A DNA stretch of 39,173 nt from positions 1 to 39,173 of the forward strand of contig CACANZ010000007.1 in assembly GCA_902533965.1 (NCBI GenBank). Reading direction: 5' to 3'. Shown piece after piece: positions 6,092-14,033 of this stretch. The position numbers and the translations under genes were made by a program. Under the pieces are notes generated by a model, which was not told the origin of the DNA, did no database searches, and saw nothing but the letters and a program-made list of their open reading frames with translations. The DNA is from an uncultured Pelagibacteraceae bacterium (lineage in GTDB: Bacteria; Pseudomonadota; Alphaproteobacteria; Pelagibacterales; AG-422-B15). How positions within the stretch are numbered: the first letter of the stretch is position 1; every line of letters begins with the position of its first letter.

Positions 6092-7817
6092 ATATTCCAT
6101 TTAAGCCGGAATAATATTTTCTTATTTTGGTATCGTAACCCATGGTATTCAATGCGGTTTCAAGGTTTGATGAATATGCAGACTCTTCAATTTCAAATTT
6201 TCCCCATCTATTAATAGCGTGAGGATGAGAGACTGCCTCTTGAATATTCATATCCCATTCAAGTAATGCGATAATTGAATTGACTACAAAACTAATAATA
6301 TTGCTACCACCTGGAGAGCCAATAATTATGATAGGCCTTCCATCTTTTAGTACTATTGTTGGTGCCATGGATGACCTTGGCCTTTTACCAGGCTCTAATC
6401 TATTTGCAATCAGCTTGCCATCAATTTTTTCATTAAATGAAAAATCAGTAAGTTGATTATTAAGTAGAAAACCACTCTCAGTCATCAATCTTGATCCGAA
6501 TGCATTCTCAATTGATGATGTCATCGAGAGCGCGTTTCCATACTGATCATAAATTGAAATATGTGTTGTAGATTGTAGTTCTAATGAGTTGTCTATTCCG
6601 TAATTGTAAACGGTATCATTTGATGGTTTACCTGAGGTTACATTTTCAGTTTTCATTCCTACTTTAATTTTATTTGACCTTTCATTCAGATAATTGTCAT
6701 TTAAAAGGCCAGACAAAGGTACACTGACGTAATCACTATCTGCCAAGTATCGGTCACGATCAGCAAACGCAAGACGAGTCGCATCTCCAATTATTTGCCA
6801 TGTTATAGGATTTGAATAACCCAAAGACTGAAGATCATAAGGCTCTAAAATTTTTAATATTTGTGCGACCGCAACTCCTCCAGAAGATGGTGGGCCCATG
6901 CCACAAATGTTGTATAACTTATAGTTTATACAAACTGGATCTCTTTCAATTACATTATAGTTGCTCAAATCTCCAGCTTCTAGGAAGCCAGGATTTTCGG
7001 TGTAATTTTTTACTGTGCTGACAATGTCCTGCGCAACTGATCCTTTATAGAAATCTTTAATATTATTATTAGCAATATTTTGCATTGTGCTTGCATAAGC
7101 ATGATTTTTCAATACTTGCTTGTGCTTTAAACTATTTCCGTTTGGTAAAAAATATTCTTTTGTCTTATCTATTTTGCTAAGTCTATCTTTGTCTCTTTCA
7201 ATTGATGAGGATAATTTTTTTGAAACTGAAAAACCATTTTTACTTAGGAAAATCGCTTCATCAAAAAGGTTTTTCCAGTTTTGATTACCCCATTTCTTTT
7301 GAGCATCAAACATTAATGCAAGAGTTCCAGGTGTACCGACCGATAGACCACCTATGACAGCATCAAAAAACTTCATTTTAGTTCCATCACTTTTTAGAAA
7401 TTGATTTGAAGTTGAGTTTTGTGGTGCAGTCTCACGACCATCTAAAGTAACTATTTTACCCGTTACACCGTCATACCATAATAAGAAACTACCCCCACCA
7501 ATTCCTGATGACTCAGGCTCGACTAAGCCTAACACAGATTGAGCTGCAACCATTGCATCTGCTGCTGTACCTCCAGATTGTAATATTTTTGCACCAGCAG
7601 CTGAAGCATAGGCGTTTGCTGTAACAATCATCCAGTTTTTACTTGAAACAGACTTTCCATTTTCTTTGAGATTGAGTGACTCTTGAATCTCTAATCTATC
7701 AAGCTCTACTGAGGTTCCTTCAAATATTTCTGGAGAATTACTCTCAATATTATTGTCGGAATATGAAAATTTTAGTGAGAAAAATAATATTAAAAATACA
7801 AGTAAAATTTTTTTCAT
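6027..7817 (-). CDS. ggt: Gamma-glutamyltransferase (glutathione hydrolase)
   Basis: A 596-residue periplasmic Ntn-hydrolase that removes the gamma-glutamyl group of glutathione and related peptides. I start at the ATG at 7817, which gives the signal peptide MKKILLVFLILFFSLKFSYS; an in-frame start 29 codons upstream has no signal-like character. The family signature is complete: ESSGIGGGSFLLWYD, DGRETAP, PPSSGGVAVAQ, and the autocleavage site STTHISIYDQYGNA with nucleophile Thr417, giving a small subunit of about 180 residues, followed by GSPGGSNII. Normal family length. Same strand as the small ORF at 7859 and the FkbM gene. Its 3' end abuts the island breakpoint, so the gene itself is intact core sequence. 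Confidence 0.95.
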   Translation of the reverse strand: MKKILLVFLILFFSLKFSYSDNNIESNSPEIFEGTSVELDRLEIQESLNLKENGKSVSSKNWMIVTANAYASAAGAKILQSGGTAADAMVAAQSVLGLVEPESSGIGGGSFLLWYDGVTGKIVTLDGRETAPQNSTSNQFLKSDGTKMKFFDAVIGGLSVGTPGTLALMFDAQKKWGNQNWKNLFDEAIFLSKNGFSVSKKLSSSIERDKDRLSKIDKTKEYFLPNGNSLKHKQVLKNHAYASTMQNIANNNIKDFYKGSVAQDIVSTVKNYTENPGFLEAGDLSNYNVIERDPVCINYKLYNICGMGPPSSGGVAVAQILKILEPYDLQSLGYSNPITWQIIGDATRLAFADRDRYLADSDYVSVPLSGLLNDNYLNERSNKIKVGMKTENVTSGKPSNDTVYNYGIDNSLELQSTTHISIYDQYGNALSMTSSIENAFGSRLMTESGFLLNNQLTDFSFNEKIDGKLIANRLEPGKRPRSSMAPTIVLKDGRPIIIIGSPGGSNIISFVVNSIIALLEWDMNIQEAVSHPHAINRWGKFEIEESAYSSNLETALNTMGYDTKIRKYYSGLNGIFIDTKIYGGSDPRREGIALGD

Positions 7818-7858
7818 AAAAACCAGGTTATCATACCAGTGCAATAAATGTTTAGGTG

Positions 7859-8023
7859 TTACAACCCTCCAGTGATGAGACCAACCATTCCAAGTACAAG
7901 CCATAAAATTAGCATCGTTCTTTCATTAAATGCCTTAGTGCTCTCAATATTTTTTACCTGTTTGTAAATTACCATGGATAAAAGCATTACTAAGACTAGA
8001 AGGTACACAATTGTAAATATCAT
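7859..8023 (-). CDS. Small two-helix membrane protein (54 aa)
   Basis: A short ORF read on the minus strand between ggt and the FkbM gene, in a different frame from ggt. It starts MIFTIVYLLVLVMLLSMVIY (hydrophobic helix 1), has a polar turn KQVKNIESTKAFNERT, and ends MLILWLVLGMVGLITGGL (helix 2). The two well-formed membrane segments with a basic/polar loop argue that it is a real gene. The layout vaguely recalls bacterial twin-transmembrane/HIG1-like small proteins, but I cannot confirm homology. It lies 29 nt after the FkbM stop and 41 nt before the ggt start. Confidence 0.6.
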   Translation of the reverse strand: MIFTIVYLLVLVMLLSMVIYKQVKNIESTKAFNERTMLILWLVLGMVGLITGGL

Positions 8024-8052
8024 TTTACTTTTTACTGTCCATTTATAAAAAA

Positions 8053-8787
8053 TTATTCAATTTTGAAGTTAGCAAAATATAAATCATCATTGTCACCTTT
8101 AAGGTCAAGCTTAGCGTAACCAATTTTAGATAGAAATTCTAATACTTCTTTCTGATTTTCATTTTCACATTCTAACTGAATTAAACAATCATTTCCTTCG
8201 AGTAATTCTTTTGACCCTCTTAGAACATCCATTTCTGATCTTTCAACATCAATTTTAATAGCAATTTTTTGATTTCTTATGACTAAGATCGTATCAATTT
8301 TTTTTTGCTCTATCTTAATTTTAAATTTACCATTCAGATCTTTTGAATAATTCGGTGAAAATTTTTCATCAACAGAAAACTCTACCTCAGACTCCTCTGA
8401 TCCTACTGCAATATTATATGTTTCTATATTTTGAACATTATTCTTTAAGGACATTTTTTTTATACGATTTATATTTTGCTCAAATACATCAAAAGACAAA
8501 ACTTTTATTTTCGGATTTTTTTTTGCAATTTGTAGTGAATAAAGTCCCCAACAAGAGCCAATATCTAAGAAGTAACCCGTTTCGTAATTTTGAATATACT
8601 TGTTTAAAATTTCAATATTTTTGGCATCGTAGCCATAGAGAAAAAATCTTCGATCTACTAGGTACCTTAAATCCAGATTGAAGTATATGTCGTCATATTT
8701 ATAACTTATTTCCTTAAAGGAAAATTTTTTAAGAATAGATGGCACAAGCCTTTTAATAACTGGAAGCGTCAAGAGAAATTTCAACAT
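8053..8787 (-). CDS. FkbM family methyltransferase
   Basis: A 244-residue SAM-dependent methyltransferase of the FkbM type. The N-terminal 60 residues precede a Rossmann core: FLDIGSCWGLYSLQIAKK is the SAM-binding motif I, VLSFDVFEQNINRIKK carries the acidic residue of motif II, and KIDVERSEMDVLRGSKELL is the typical FkbM motif. These enzymes usually O-methylate sugars or lipids; the substrate here is unknown because there are no neighbouring glycan genes. Soluble, no signal peptide. Ordinary length for the family. Confidence 0.85.
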   Translation of the reverse strand: MLKFLLTLPVIKRLVPSILKKFSFKEISYKYDDIYFNLDLRYLVDRRFFLYGYDAKNIEILNKYIQNYETGYFLDIGSCWGLYSLQIAKKNPKIKVLSFDVFEQNINRIKKMSLKNNVQNIETYNIAVGSEESEVEFSVDEKFSPNYSKDLNGKFKIKIEQKKIDTILVIRNQKIAIKIDVERSEMDVLRGSKELLEGNDCLIQLECENENQKEVLEFLSKIGYAKLDLKGDNDDLYFANFKIE

Positions 8788-8849
8788 AATTAATATGTTT
8801 ATAGATTTTTTTTATTACTTTATTTCACATTATCACTTAACTTACTTAA

Positions 8850-10052
8850 ATGAAACTTTTTAGACATTCCTATGCGACGCTTGTGATTGTAAGCGGTTGT
8901 GTATTACTTCTTGTATCTTTTGGTATTCGTCATTCTTCTGGTCTGTATCTAATTCCTATTTCAGACCATATTCAAACTGGTCGTGAAGTTTTCGGATTTG
9001 CAATAGCAATTCAGCTTTTAATGATTGGAATTGGCTCACCTATTTTTGGAGCTGTTGCTGATAAATATGGTTCAGCAGTTGCAGGGCTTTATGGAGTTAT
9101 CTTTTACTTAATCGGTCTGTACATGATGTCGTTAGTTGAAGGACCCATGTTGCTTCTTTTATCACAAGCGATATTTGGATTTGGTTGTGCGGGTTGCGGT
9201 ACTGCTGTTATTTTAGGCGCTGTAGGTAAAGCGATTACTGGTAATTACCAAACACTCGCTTTAGGTGTAGTAATGGCAGCGGGTTCACTAGGGCAATTTT
9301 TGTTAGTTCCACTTGCTGGATATTTAATTGAGATTAATGGATGGCAAAATTCAATTATTTATTTATTATTTATTTCTCTTGTAATGGTTTTATTTTCTTT
9401 AACTCTTACAACTTCCTCATTTAAATCTAGTAAAGAAGATAGTACGGCAGCATCATTAGAAGAGATTCTAAGGGGTGCATTTAAAAATCAGAGTTATGTT
9501 CTATTAACGATTGGATTTTTTGTTTGTGGATTTCATGTTTCATTTGTTGCTACTCATTTACCAGCTTATTTAGATGACTTATCAATGCCAATTTGGATTG
9601 GATCTTGGTCTTTAGCGTTGATTGGATTATTCAATGTATTGGGAACACTTTTCTTTGGACATTTAGGAGACAAAAGATCGAAGAAGAATTTGCTAGTAAT
9701 ACTTTACACTCTTCGTGCGATGTTATTTTTGGTATTTATTTTTCTTCCAAAAACGGAGATATCTGTGATTGTCTTTGCTTCTTTACTTGGTATTTTATGG
9801 CTATCAACTGTTCCATTAACAAGTGGTATAATTTCAGTGATTTTTGGTACAAAGTACATGTCAATGCTATATGGTTTTGTATTTTTATCGCATCAAATAG
9901 GATCATTTATGGGTTCCTGGTTTGGTGGTAGATTTTATGATTACTATGGTTCATATGAAATAATGTGGTGGATTTGTGTGGCACTTGGCTTCGTCTCCGC
10001 TCTTTGCCACTTTCCAATCAAAGAAACACCACTAGTCAAAATGGCAAATTAA
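8850..10052 (+). CDS. MFS transporter, 12 transmembrane segments
   Basis: A 400-residue major facilitator superfamily permease. The first loop carries GAVADKYGSAVAGLYG, the MFS signature between helices 2 and 3, with a matching GHLGDKRSKKNLL in the second half. The general look (RHSSGLYLIPISDHIQTGREVFGFAIAIQ) is like the OFA / monocarboxylate-type permeases, in which carboxylates are common substrates, but the substrate cannot be read from sequence. Divergent from the FkbM gene with 62 nt between; no obvious partner enzyme adjacent. Confidence 0.88.
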   Translation: MKLFRHSYATLVIVSGCVLLLVSFGIRHSSGLYLIPISDHIQTGREVFGFAIAIQLLMIGIGSPIFGAVADKYGSAVAGLYGVIFYLIGLYMMSLVEGPMLLLLSQAIFGFGCAGCGTAVILGAVGKAITGNYQTLALGVVMAAGSLGQFLLVPLAGYLIEINGWQNSIIYLLFISLVMVLFSLTLTTSSFKSSKEDSTAASLEEILRGAFKNQSYVLLTIGFFVCGFHVSFVATHLPAYLDDLSMPIWIGSWSLALIGLFNVLGTLFFGHLGDKRSKKNLLVILYTLRAMLFLVFIFLPKTEISVIVFASLLGILWLSTVPLTSGIISVIFGTKYMSMLYGFVFLSHQIGSFMGSWFGGRFYDYYGSYEIMWWICVALGFVSALCHFPIKETPLVKMAN

Positions 10053-10128
10053 ATCAATAGTTTAATTTTTAAACAGATATAAAAAAACTATTAATTGAAA
10101 AGTTTTATTAGATAACTAATTAAGTTTT

Positions 10129-10353
10129 GTGCCTAAAAGTTCAAAAAAAAGATCATTAGTAAAGGCTCTCACCTGGAGAGTAACGGCAACAGCAGATACA
10201 TTCTTAATCAGTTACTTAGTAATTTTAAAATCAGATTTTTCAGTTCTTGAAACTGCTGGTTTAATTGCTGCATTGGAAGTTATTACAAAGGTAACTATTT
10301 ATTATTTTCATGAAAGAATATGGAATTCTTTGTCTTGGGGCATAGAGTCTTAA
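10129..10353 (+). CDS. DUF2061 family small membrane protein
   Basis: A 74-residue protein using a GTG start at 10129 (no ATG is available in frame before the conserved block). SLVKALTWRVTATADTFLISYLV is the DUF2061 hallmark, and the second half VLETAGLIAALEVITKVTIYYFHERIWN completes the domain, with two membrane helices. Function is unknown; in some proteins the domain is fused to sulfate-assimilation enzymes, but none is near. It follows the MFS gene by 76 nt, an interval containing the inverted pair AATAGTTT / AAACTATT that could act as a weak terminator. Confidence 0.85.
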   Translation: MPKSSKKRSLVKALTWRVTATADTFLISYLVILKSDFSVLETAGLIAALEVITKVTIYYFHERIWNSLSWGIES

Positions 10354-10397
10354 TTAAGTATTTTTAATTATATATTGATTCCTATAGTAAAAACTAT

Positions 10398-10414
10398 TTA
10401 TCCACTTATCCACA
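10398..10414 (+). promoter_or_regulatory. Two tandem DnaA-box matches
   Basis: TTATCCACT (10398-10406) and TTATCCACA (10406-10414) match the DnaA-box consensus TTATNCACA at 8/9 and 9/9, head to tail with 8-bp periodicity. They lie in a very AT-rich intergenic stretch followed by a GC-rich structured segment. No typical origin-flanking gene (hemE, parAB, gidA, dnaA) is present, so this may be a DnaA-titration or regulatory site, or chance. Confidence 0.4.
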
Positions 10415-10469
10415 TCGTATAAGGAGTTTTTTTAATAAAACTTATTTCAAATATTTTTCTATTTGCTAT

Positions 10470-10586
10470 TATTTGTTCATCGGACGAACAAAGAACGAAA
10501 GCCCTTCGGGGAGTTTGTCGGCGGGAGGCCGAGTTTCGGGGCGGAATAGAGACCTTTAGGGGTTTGTGTTGCGCCCCGTTTTTTTT
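10470..10586 (+). ncRNA. Candidate structured non-coding RNA
   Basis: A GC-rich segment in an otherwise AT-rich 261-nt intergenic region. Directly visible structure: hairpin TTTGTTC/GAACAAA (10472-10492, seven pairs, loop ATCGGAC); CCC-TTCG-GGG tetraloop hairpin (10502-10511); TCGGC-GGGAG-GCCGA hairpin (10518-10532); then a terminator hairpin with eight U. No canonical start codon opens a frame through it. A plausible -10 (TATTAT, 10467-10472) would start inside the first hairpin, so the true 5' end is uncertain. It could be an independent small RNA or a leader of the LysE-family gene at 10615, though the terminator favours the former. Family not recognised. Confidence 0.5.
10537..10586 (+). 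terminator. Rho-independent terminator
   Basis: Seven-pair GC stem CGGGGCG (10537-10543) / CGCCCCG (10572-10578), 28-nt loop with a small inner CCU/GGG stem, then eight T (10579-10586). The strongest intrinsic terminator I see in the window; it ends the structured RNA candidate 28 nt before the LysE-family start. Confidence 0.75.
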
Positions 10587-10614
10587 GCCCCCTTAAATAC
10601 CACTGCTCGTTCTT

Positions 10615-11241
10615 ATGATGTTTGATTTCTCATTACTTTACTTTTTCATACCAGTTTTTTTCATAATTTCCATTACACCAGGTTTATGTATGACACTTGC
10701 TTTAACAATGGGAATTACAATAGGTGTAAAAAATACAATGAAAATGATGTTTGGAGAATTAATCGGAGTTTTAATTGTGGCAGGCACAGCAGTAGTAGGA
10801 GGTGGAGCGATCATCTCATCTTTTCCAATTGCATTTGCAGTATTCAAATATGGAGGAGGGCTTTATTTGATGTTTGTTGGGTATCAGATGATTAACTCAA
10901 GGGGATCGCTTGCATTAAATTTGGATGGTTCACACTCATTTGAAATAAATTTTTTTAAATTAGCAATGCAAGGTTTTATAACTGCTGTTGCAAACCCAAA
11001 AGGTTGGGCATTTTTTATTGCAATGGTACCTGCATTTATTAATTACGAAGCAAATTTAATTCCGCAAATGTCAGCACTCGTGATAATTATTCTTATAATT
11101 GAGTTTATTTCACTTATGATTTACGCAACAGGAGGTCAAGCTTTAGGCATTATGTTAAAAAAACAAAATAATATCAGGCTTATTAACGGTTTAGCAGGTT
11201 TCTTAATGGTGGGTGTTGGTGTTTGGTTAGCTCTTAGCTAA
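10615..11241 (+). CDS. LysE family amino-acid exporter
   Basis: A 208-residue inner-membrane exporter of the LysE/RhtB family, which exports amino acids such as lysine, threonine or homoserine. Visible are the early FFIISITPGLCMTLALTMGITIGVKNTM motif (PGP-like region), the charged GGGLYLMFVGYQMI segment, and NPKGWAFFIAMVPAFI, all typical. About six membrane helices; family length. An ATG pair at 10615/10618 gives two nearly equal starts. Its stop codon overlaps that of the convergent gene in the tetramer CTAA. Substrate not determinable. Confidence 0.88.
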   Translation: MMFDFSLLYFFIPVFFIISITPGLCMTLALTMGITIGVKNTMKMMFGELIGVLIVAGTAVVGGGAIISSFPIAFAVFKYGGGLYLMFVGYQMINSRGSLALNLDGSHSFEINFFKLAMQGFITAVANPKGWAFFIAMVPAFINYEANLIPQMSALVIIILIIEFISLMIYATGGQALGIMLKKQNNIRLINGLAGFLMVGVGVWLALS

Positions 11242-11969
11242 TGTTTTGAAAAAAGAATTCCTGGACCAGCCACACTATTAATTCCAGCCTCTCTCAACAT
11301 TTGCCAGCTAATCGCCTGATTTGATGAGATTACTGGTTTATCCAATACTTTCTCTGCTTCGTTGATAATCTTAAATGTTTTAAGGTTAGTACATGAAATA
11401 AATACAGCTTCACAATCCTGTTTACCAACTTCTATTATAGCTTCTAGGCTGTCTTTATCTGAAATCCTTGCAACATTTCTATCATCGGACTCATCAAAAG
11501 AAATTTGGTTTTGAATTATAAAATTATTAGCATGCAAATGATCGCGTAAAGATTTTGTTACCGACTCTTGATAGGGTGATACAAAATTTATTTTTCTACA
11601 GCCTAACGTACTCAAGGCTTTTTTTACAGCTCTTATTGGATCAGTTACAAATGCCGATTTATGTTTTTTATTTATAAGACTTTCAATTTTATCTGAGCCA
11701 ATAATTGTTGCGCCTGATGTACAAGCATATCCAATACTATCATACTGGATATCAGGTAATAAAGCAGATGCTGCTGGCAATTCTTTTTCCATAAGTCCAA
11801 GATTTTCATTACTTACAATATTGTCACAGTAAATGCGTGAGTGATTGATTGATACACTTTGATCAAGAACGGTTCTGAATTCTTGCTCGATAGTTTCATC
11901 GCTCTGAAGAACGATCAATCCTAATCTTGCTTTGTAATATCTATTGTCATCCAATTCATAATCTCTCAT
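11238..11969 (-). CDS. Asp/Glu racemase superfamily (maleate isomerase / AMDase-like) enzyme
   Basis: A 243-residue cytosolic protein of the two-cysteine aspartate/glutamate racemase superfamily, closest in look to maleate cis-trans isomerase and arylmalonate decarboxylase. The paired catalytic cysteines are Cys83 in IGYACTSGATIIG and Cys193 in FISCTNLKT, and the C-terminal KPVISSNQAISWQMLR is characteristic of that branch. The start overlaps the stop of the upstream carboxyltransferase by 4 nt (ATGA-type), so the two form an operon and probably act on related carboxylic acids. The exact reaction is not determinable. Confidence 0.82.
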   Translation of the reverse strand: MRDYELDDNRYYKARLGLIVLQSDETIEQEFRTVLDQSVSINHSRIYCDNIVSNENLGLMEKELPAASALLPDIQYDSIGYACTSGATIIGSDKIESLINKKHKSAFVTDPIRAVKKALSTLGCRKINFVSPYQESVTKSLRDHLHANNFIIQNQISFDESDDRNVARISDKDSLEAIIEVGKQDCEAVFISCTNLKTFKIINEAEKVLDKPVISSNQAISWQMLREAGINSVAGPGILFSKH

Positions 11970-13483
11970 ACAAAGGCCTTTTGTGATTTTAAGATAATAC
12001 TTCGTGTTTCAGATGGATTAATTACTGCGTCGATTTCAAGGTGAGCAGCAGCTTCTATGGCTTTTCCTTTATCATAGAGCTTTTCAACTAAACTATTGAA
12101 TAATTTCTCTCTTTCTGAATTATCTTCAATCTTTTCTAACTCTTTTTTAAACCCAAGTTTTACAGCTCCTTCTAACCCCATTGCTCCAAACTCACCTGTT
12201 GGCCAGGCTGCTGCATACACTGGTTCATGAAGACTACCACCAACCATTGCCTGAGCTCCAAGTCCATAACCTTTTCTTAAAAAAATTGCTGTTAAAGGTA
12301 CTTTTACTTTCGACCCAATCTTAAAGAGATTTGACATTCTTTTTACAGCCCCTTCTTTCTCACTATCTGGCCCCACCATAAATCCAGGCGTATCAACTAA
12401 TGAAATAAGCGGCAAATCATATTCACTACACATTTCAATAAAAGAGGATGCTTTGTCAGCTCCTTCGGAGTCAATTGCGCCTCCTAAATGTTGACTATCA
12501 TTTGCCAATAACCCAAAAGGCTTTCCCTCTATTCTAATAAAGCACGTTACAATTCCTTTTCCATATTCGGGTTTTATTTCGGTGCATTCTTCAATATCAG
12601 AAATAATTTTTATAATGTCTCTTACTGGATAAGACCATCTTCTATCTTTGGGCATAATATTACTTAGTTGAGTCTGATCATCAGCTTTCCAATCTTTAAT
12701 GTCTCCTTGAAAGTATGAGAGTATTTTTTTAGCAATAATAGTTGCCTCTTTTTCGTCTTCAGCAACATAGTCAATCACTCCGTTATTTTTTTGAATGTCT
12801 GACGGTCCTATTTCTTTTGGATCAAACTTTCCAAGTCCACCACCTTCAATCATTGCAGGACCTGCCATTCCTATCCAGGAATTTTTTGTAGCAATCCTGA
12901 TGTCTGCGCTTCCAAAAAGAGCTGCATTACCAGCAAAACAAAATCCATTATTTATAGCAATTCTCAAACATCTACCGTACAAACTTGCCCAGAGCGCGAA
13001 AGATGGGACATGCAAACCAGCAACAGATGTTGTTACATCTGTATCACCAGGTCTTCCACCTCCACCTTCAGTATAAATGACTATTGGAAGTTCAAACTCT
13101 TTTGCTTTTTCACAGATGCGATCAAGTTTCATGTGGTGAAAAAAACCTTGAGTACCTGCCAATACTGAGTAGTCGTAAACTATACTGACCGCATCAGATT
13201 TTTCTTCACCAATAAGATCGGAATTGATTTTACAAAATCCAGTAATGATACCATCCGCTGCGGTATCAACTTGGAGATCTTCATACTTTCTTCTATTTCT
13301 TTGAGCCGCTACTGCAAAAGCGCCGTACTCTAAAAAACTTTGATCATCAACCAAGTGATCGAGATTTTCTCGCGCTGTTCTTAATCCAAGTTTGTGCCTT
13401 TTATTTTTTGCTTCAGTTCGAGTTTCATCAGTTAATTTTTCTAGTCTATCAAGAAATTGAGACAAATTAGGATTATCGGTCAT
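11966..13483 (-). CDS. Acyl-CoA carboxylase carboxyltransferase (beta) subunit
   Basis: A 505-residue crotonase-fold carboxyltransferase of the acetyl/propionyl/methylcrotonyl-CoA carboxylase type, which moves CO2 from carboxybiotin to an acyl-CoA. The N-terminal half has YDYSVLAGTQGFFHHMKLDRICEKA and EGGGGRPGD; the C-terminal half has LVDTPGFMVGPDSEKEGA, RKGYGLGAQAMVGG and WPTGEFGAMGLEGAV, all family signatures. Normal length. Unusually there is no biotin carboxylase or biotin-carrier gene beside it; its partner is the racemase-superfamily gene. Either those subunits are elsewhere or this paralogue has a different role. Upstream is cytochrome b561 with a 6-nt gap. Confidence 0.9.
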   Translation of the reverse strand: MTDNPNLSQFLDRLEKLTDETRTEAKNKRHKLGLRTARENLDHLVDDQSFLEYGAFAVAAQRNRRKYEDLQVDTAADGIITGFCKINSDLIGEEKSDAVSIVYDYSVLAGTQGFFHHMKLDRICEKAKEFELPIVIYTEGGGGRPGDTDVTTSVAGLHVPSFALWASLYGRCLRIAINNGFCFAGNAALFGSADIRIATKNSWIGMAGPAMIEGGGLGKFDPKEIGPSDIQKNNGVIDYVAEDEKEATIIAKKILSYFQGDIKDWKADDQTQLSNIMPKDRRWSYPVRDIIKIISDIEECTEIKPEYGKGIVTCFIRIEGKPFGLLANDSQHLGGAIDSEGADKASSFIEMCSEYDLPLISLVDTPGFMVGPDSEKEGAVKRMSNLFKIGSKVKVPLTAIFLRKGYGLGAQAMVGGSLHEPVYAAAWPTGEFGAMGLEGAVKLGFKKELEKIEDNSEREKLFNSLVEKLYDKGKAIEAAAHLEIDAVINPSETRSIILKSQKAFV

Positions 13484-13489
13484 ATTTGA

Positions 13490-14017
13490 TCACAGCATTT
13501 TTTTTAAAATTGGGTCTTTTTGTATGAGATGATGATACACAACAGCTCCTAAATGAATAGTGAAAAGAAGTACCAAAAAATAAGCTGAAATAACATGAAC
13601 AGTGTGGAATTGGTCTGCAAGCTCATAGTTAAAATAGTCAATGTATACCTTGGAAATTATAAAATTTACTTCCTCGCCAGAAAGTAAAAGTTTTAAGATT
13701 CCGCTGATTGTAATGAAAAGAAGAGTAATATAAAAAAGTCCATGTACTGCTTTTGACGCTATTAATTGTAATTTACTTACAGCTGAAGTTATTGGCTTTG
13801 GATTCAAAAATTTCCAAATCATTCTTAATAATGTTATGTAAAATATACTCATACCAATTATGATGTGTGTATTTTCAATAGTTAATTTAAATTCAGAAAA
13901 CTCCAAATTGTCTAAATAAAGTCCCAGAGGTAATTGAATTAATAGGATTAAAAAAGTGAGCCAATGAAAGAGTCGAGCAAGAACCCCATAAGTACTATTG
14001 TCATTTTTAATTTTCAT
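13490..14017 (-). CDS. Cytochrome b561 family membrane protein
   Basis: A 175-residue four-helix membrane cytochrome b of the bacterial b561 type, which shuttles electrons between quinol and a periplasmic acceptor or superoxide. Candidate heme-ligand histidines lie in ARLFHWLTF (helix 1), NTHIIIGMS (helix 2), FHTVHVISAYFLVLLFTIHLGAVVYHH (helices 3-4). It diverges from a cytochrome c' gene with 16 nt between the two starts, suggesting a shared promoter region and a functional pair (inference). Six nt separate its stop from the carboxyltransferase start, so it may also be cotranscribed with that operon. Confidence 0.85.
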   Translation of the reverse strand: MKIKNDNSTYGVLARLFHWLTFLILLIQLPLGLYLDNLEFSEFKLTIENTHIIIGMSIFYITLLRMIWKFLNPKPITSAVSKLQLIASKAVHGLFYITLLFITISGILKLLLSGEEVNFIISKVYIDYFNYELADQFHTVHVISAYFLVLLFTIHLGAVVYHHLIQKDPILKKML

Positions 14018-14033
14018 AATATATATTTAAATT

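Noticed and set aside
7818-7904. 29-codon N-terminal extension of ggt
   Set aside because: It precedes a perfect signal peptide, has no conserved look, and overlaps the end of the small membrane ORF at 7859-8023.
10435-10596. A 53-codon open frame through the GC-rich RNA region, with AAGGAG at 10421-10426 placed 8 nt before an ATA codon
   Set aside because: No ATG, GTG or TTG start is available; the hydrophobic first codons are suggestive, but ATA starts are very rare and the GC-rich part is better explained by RNA hairpins.
10354-10614. Chromosomal replication origin
   Set aside because: Only two DnaA boxes are seen and no origin-associated genes are near; kept as a weak regulatory observation instead.
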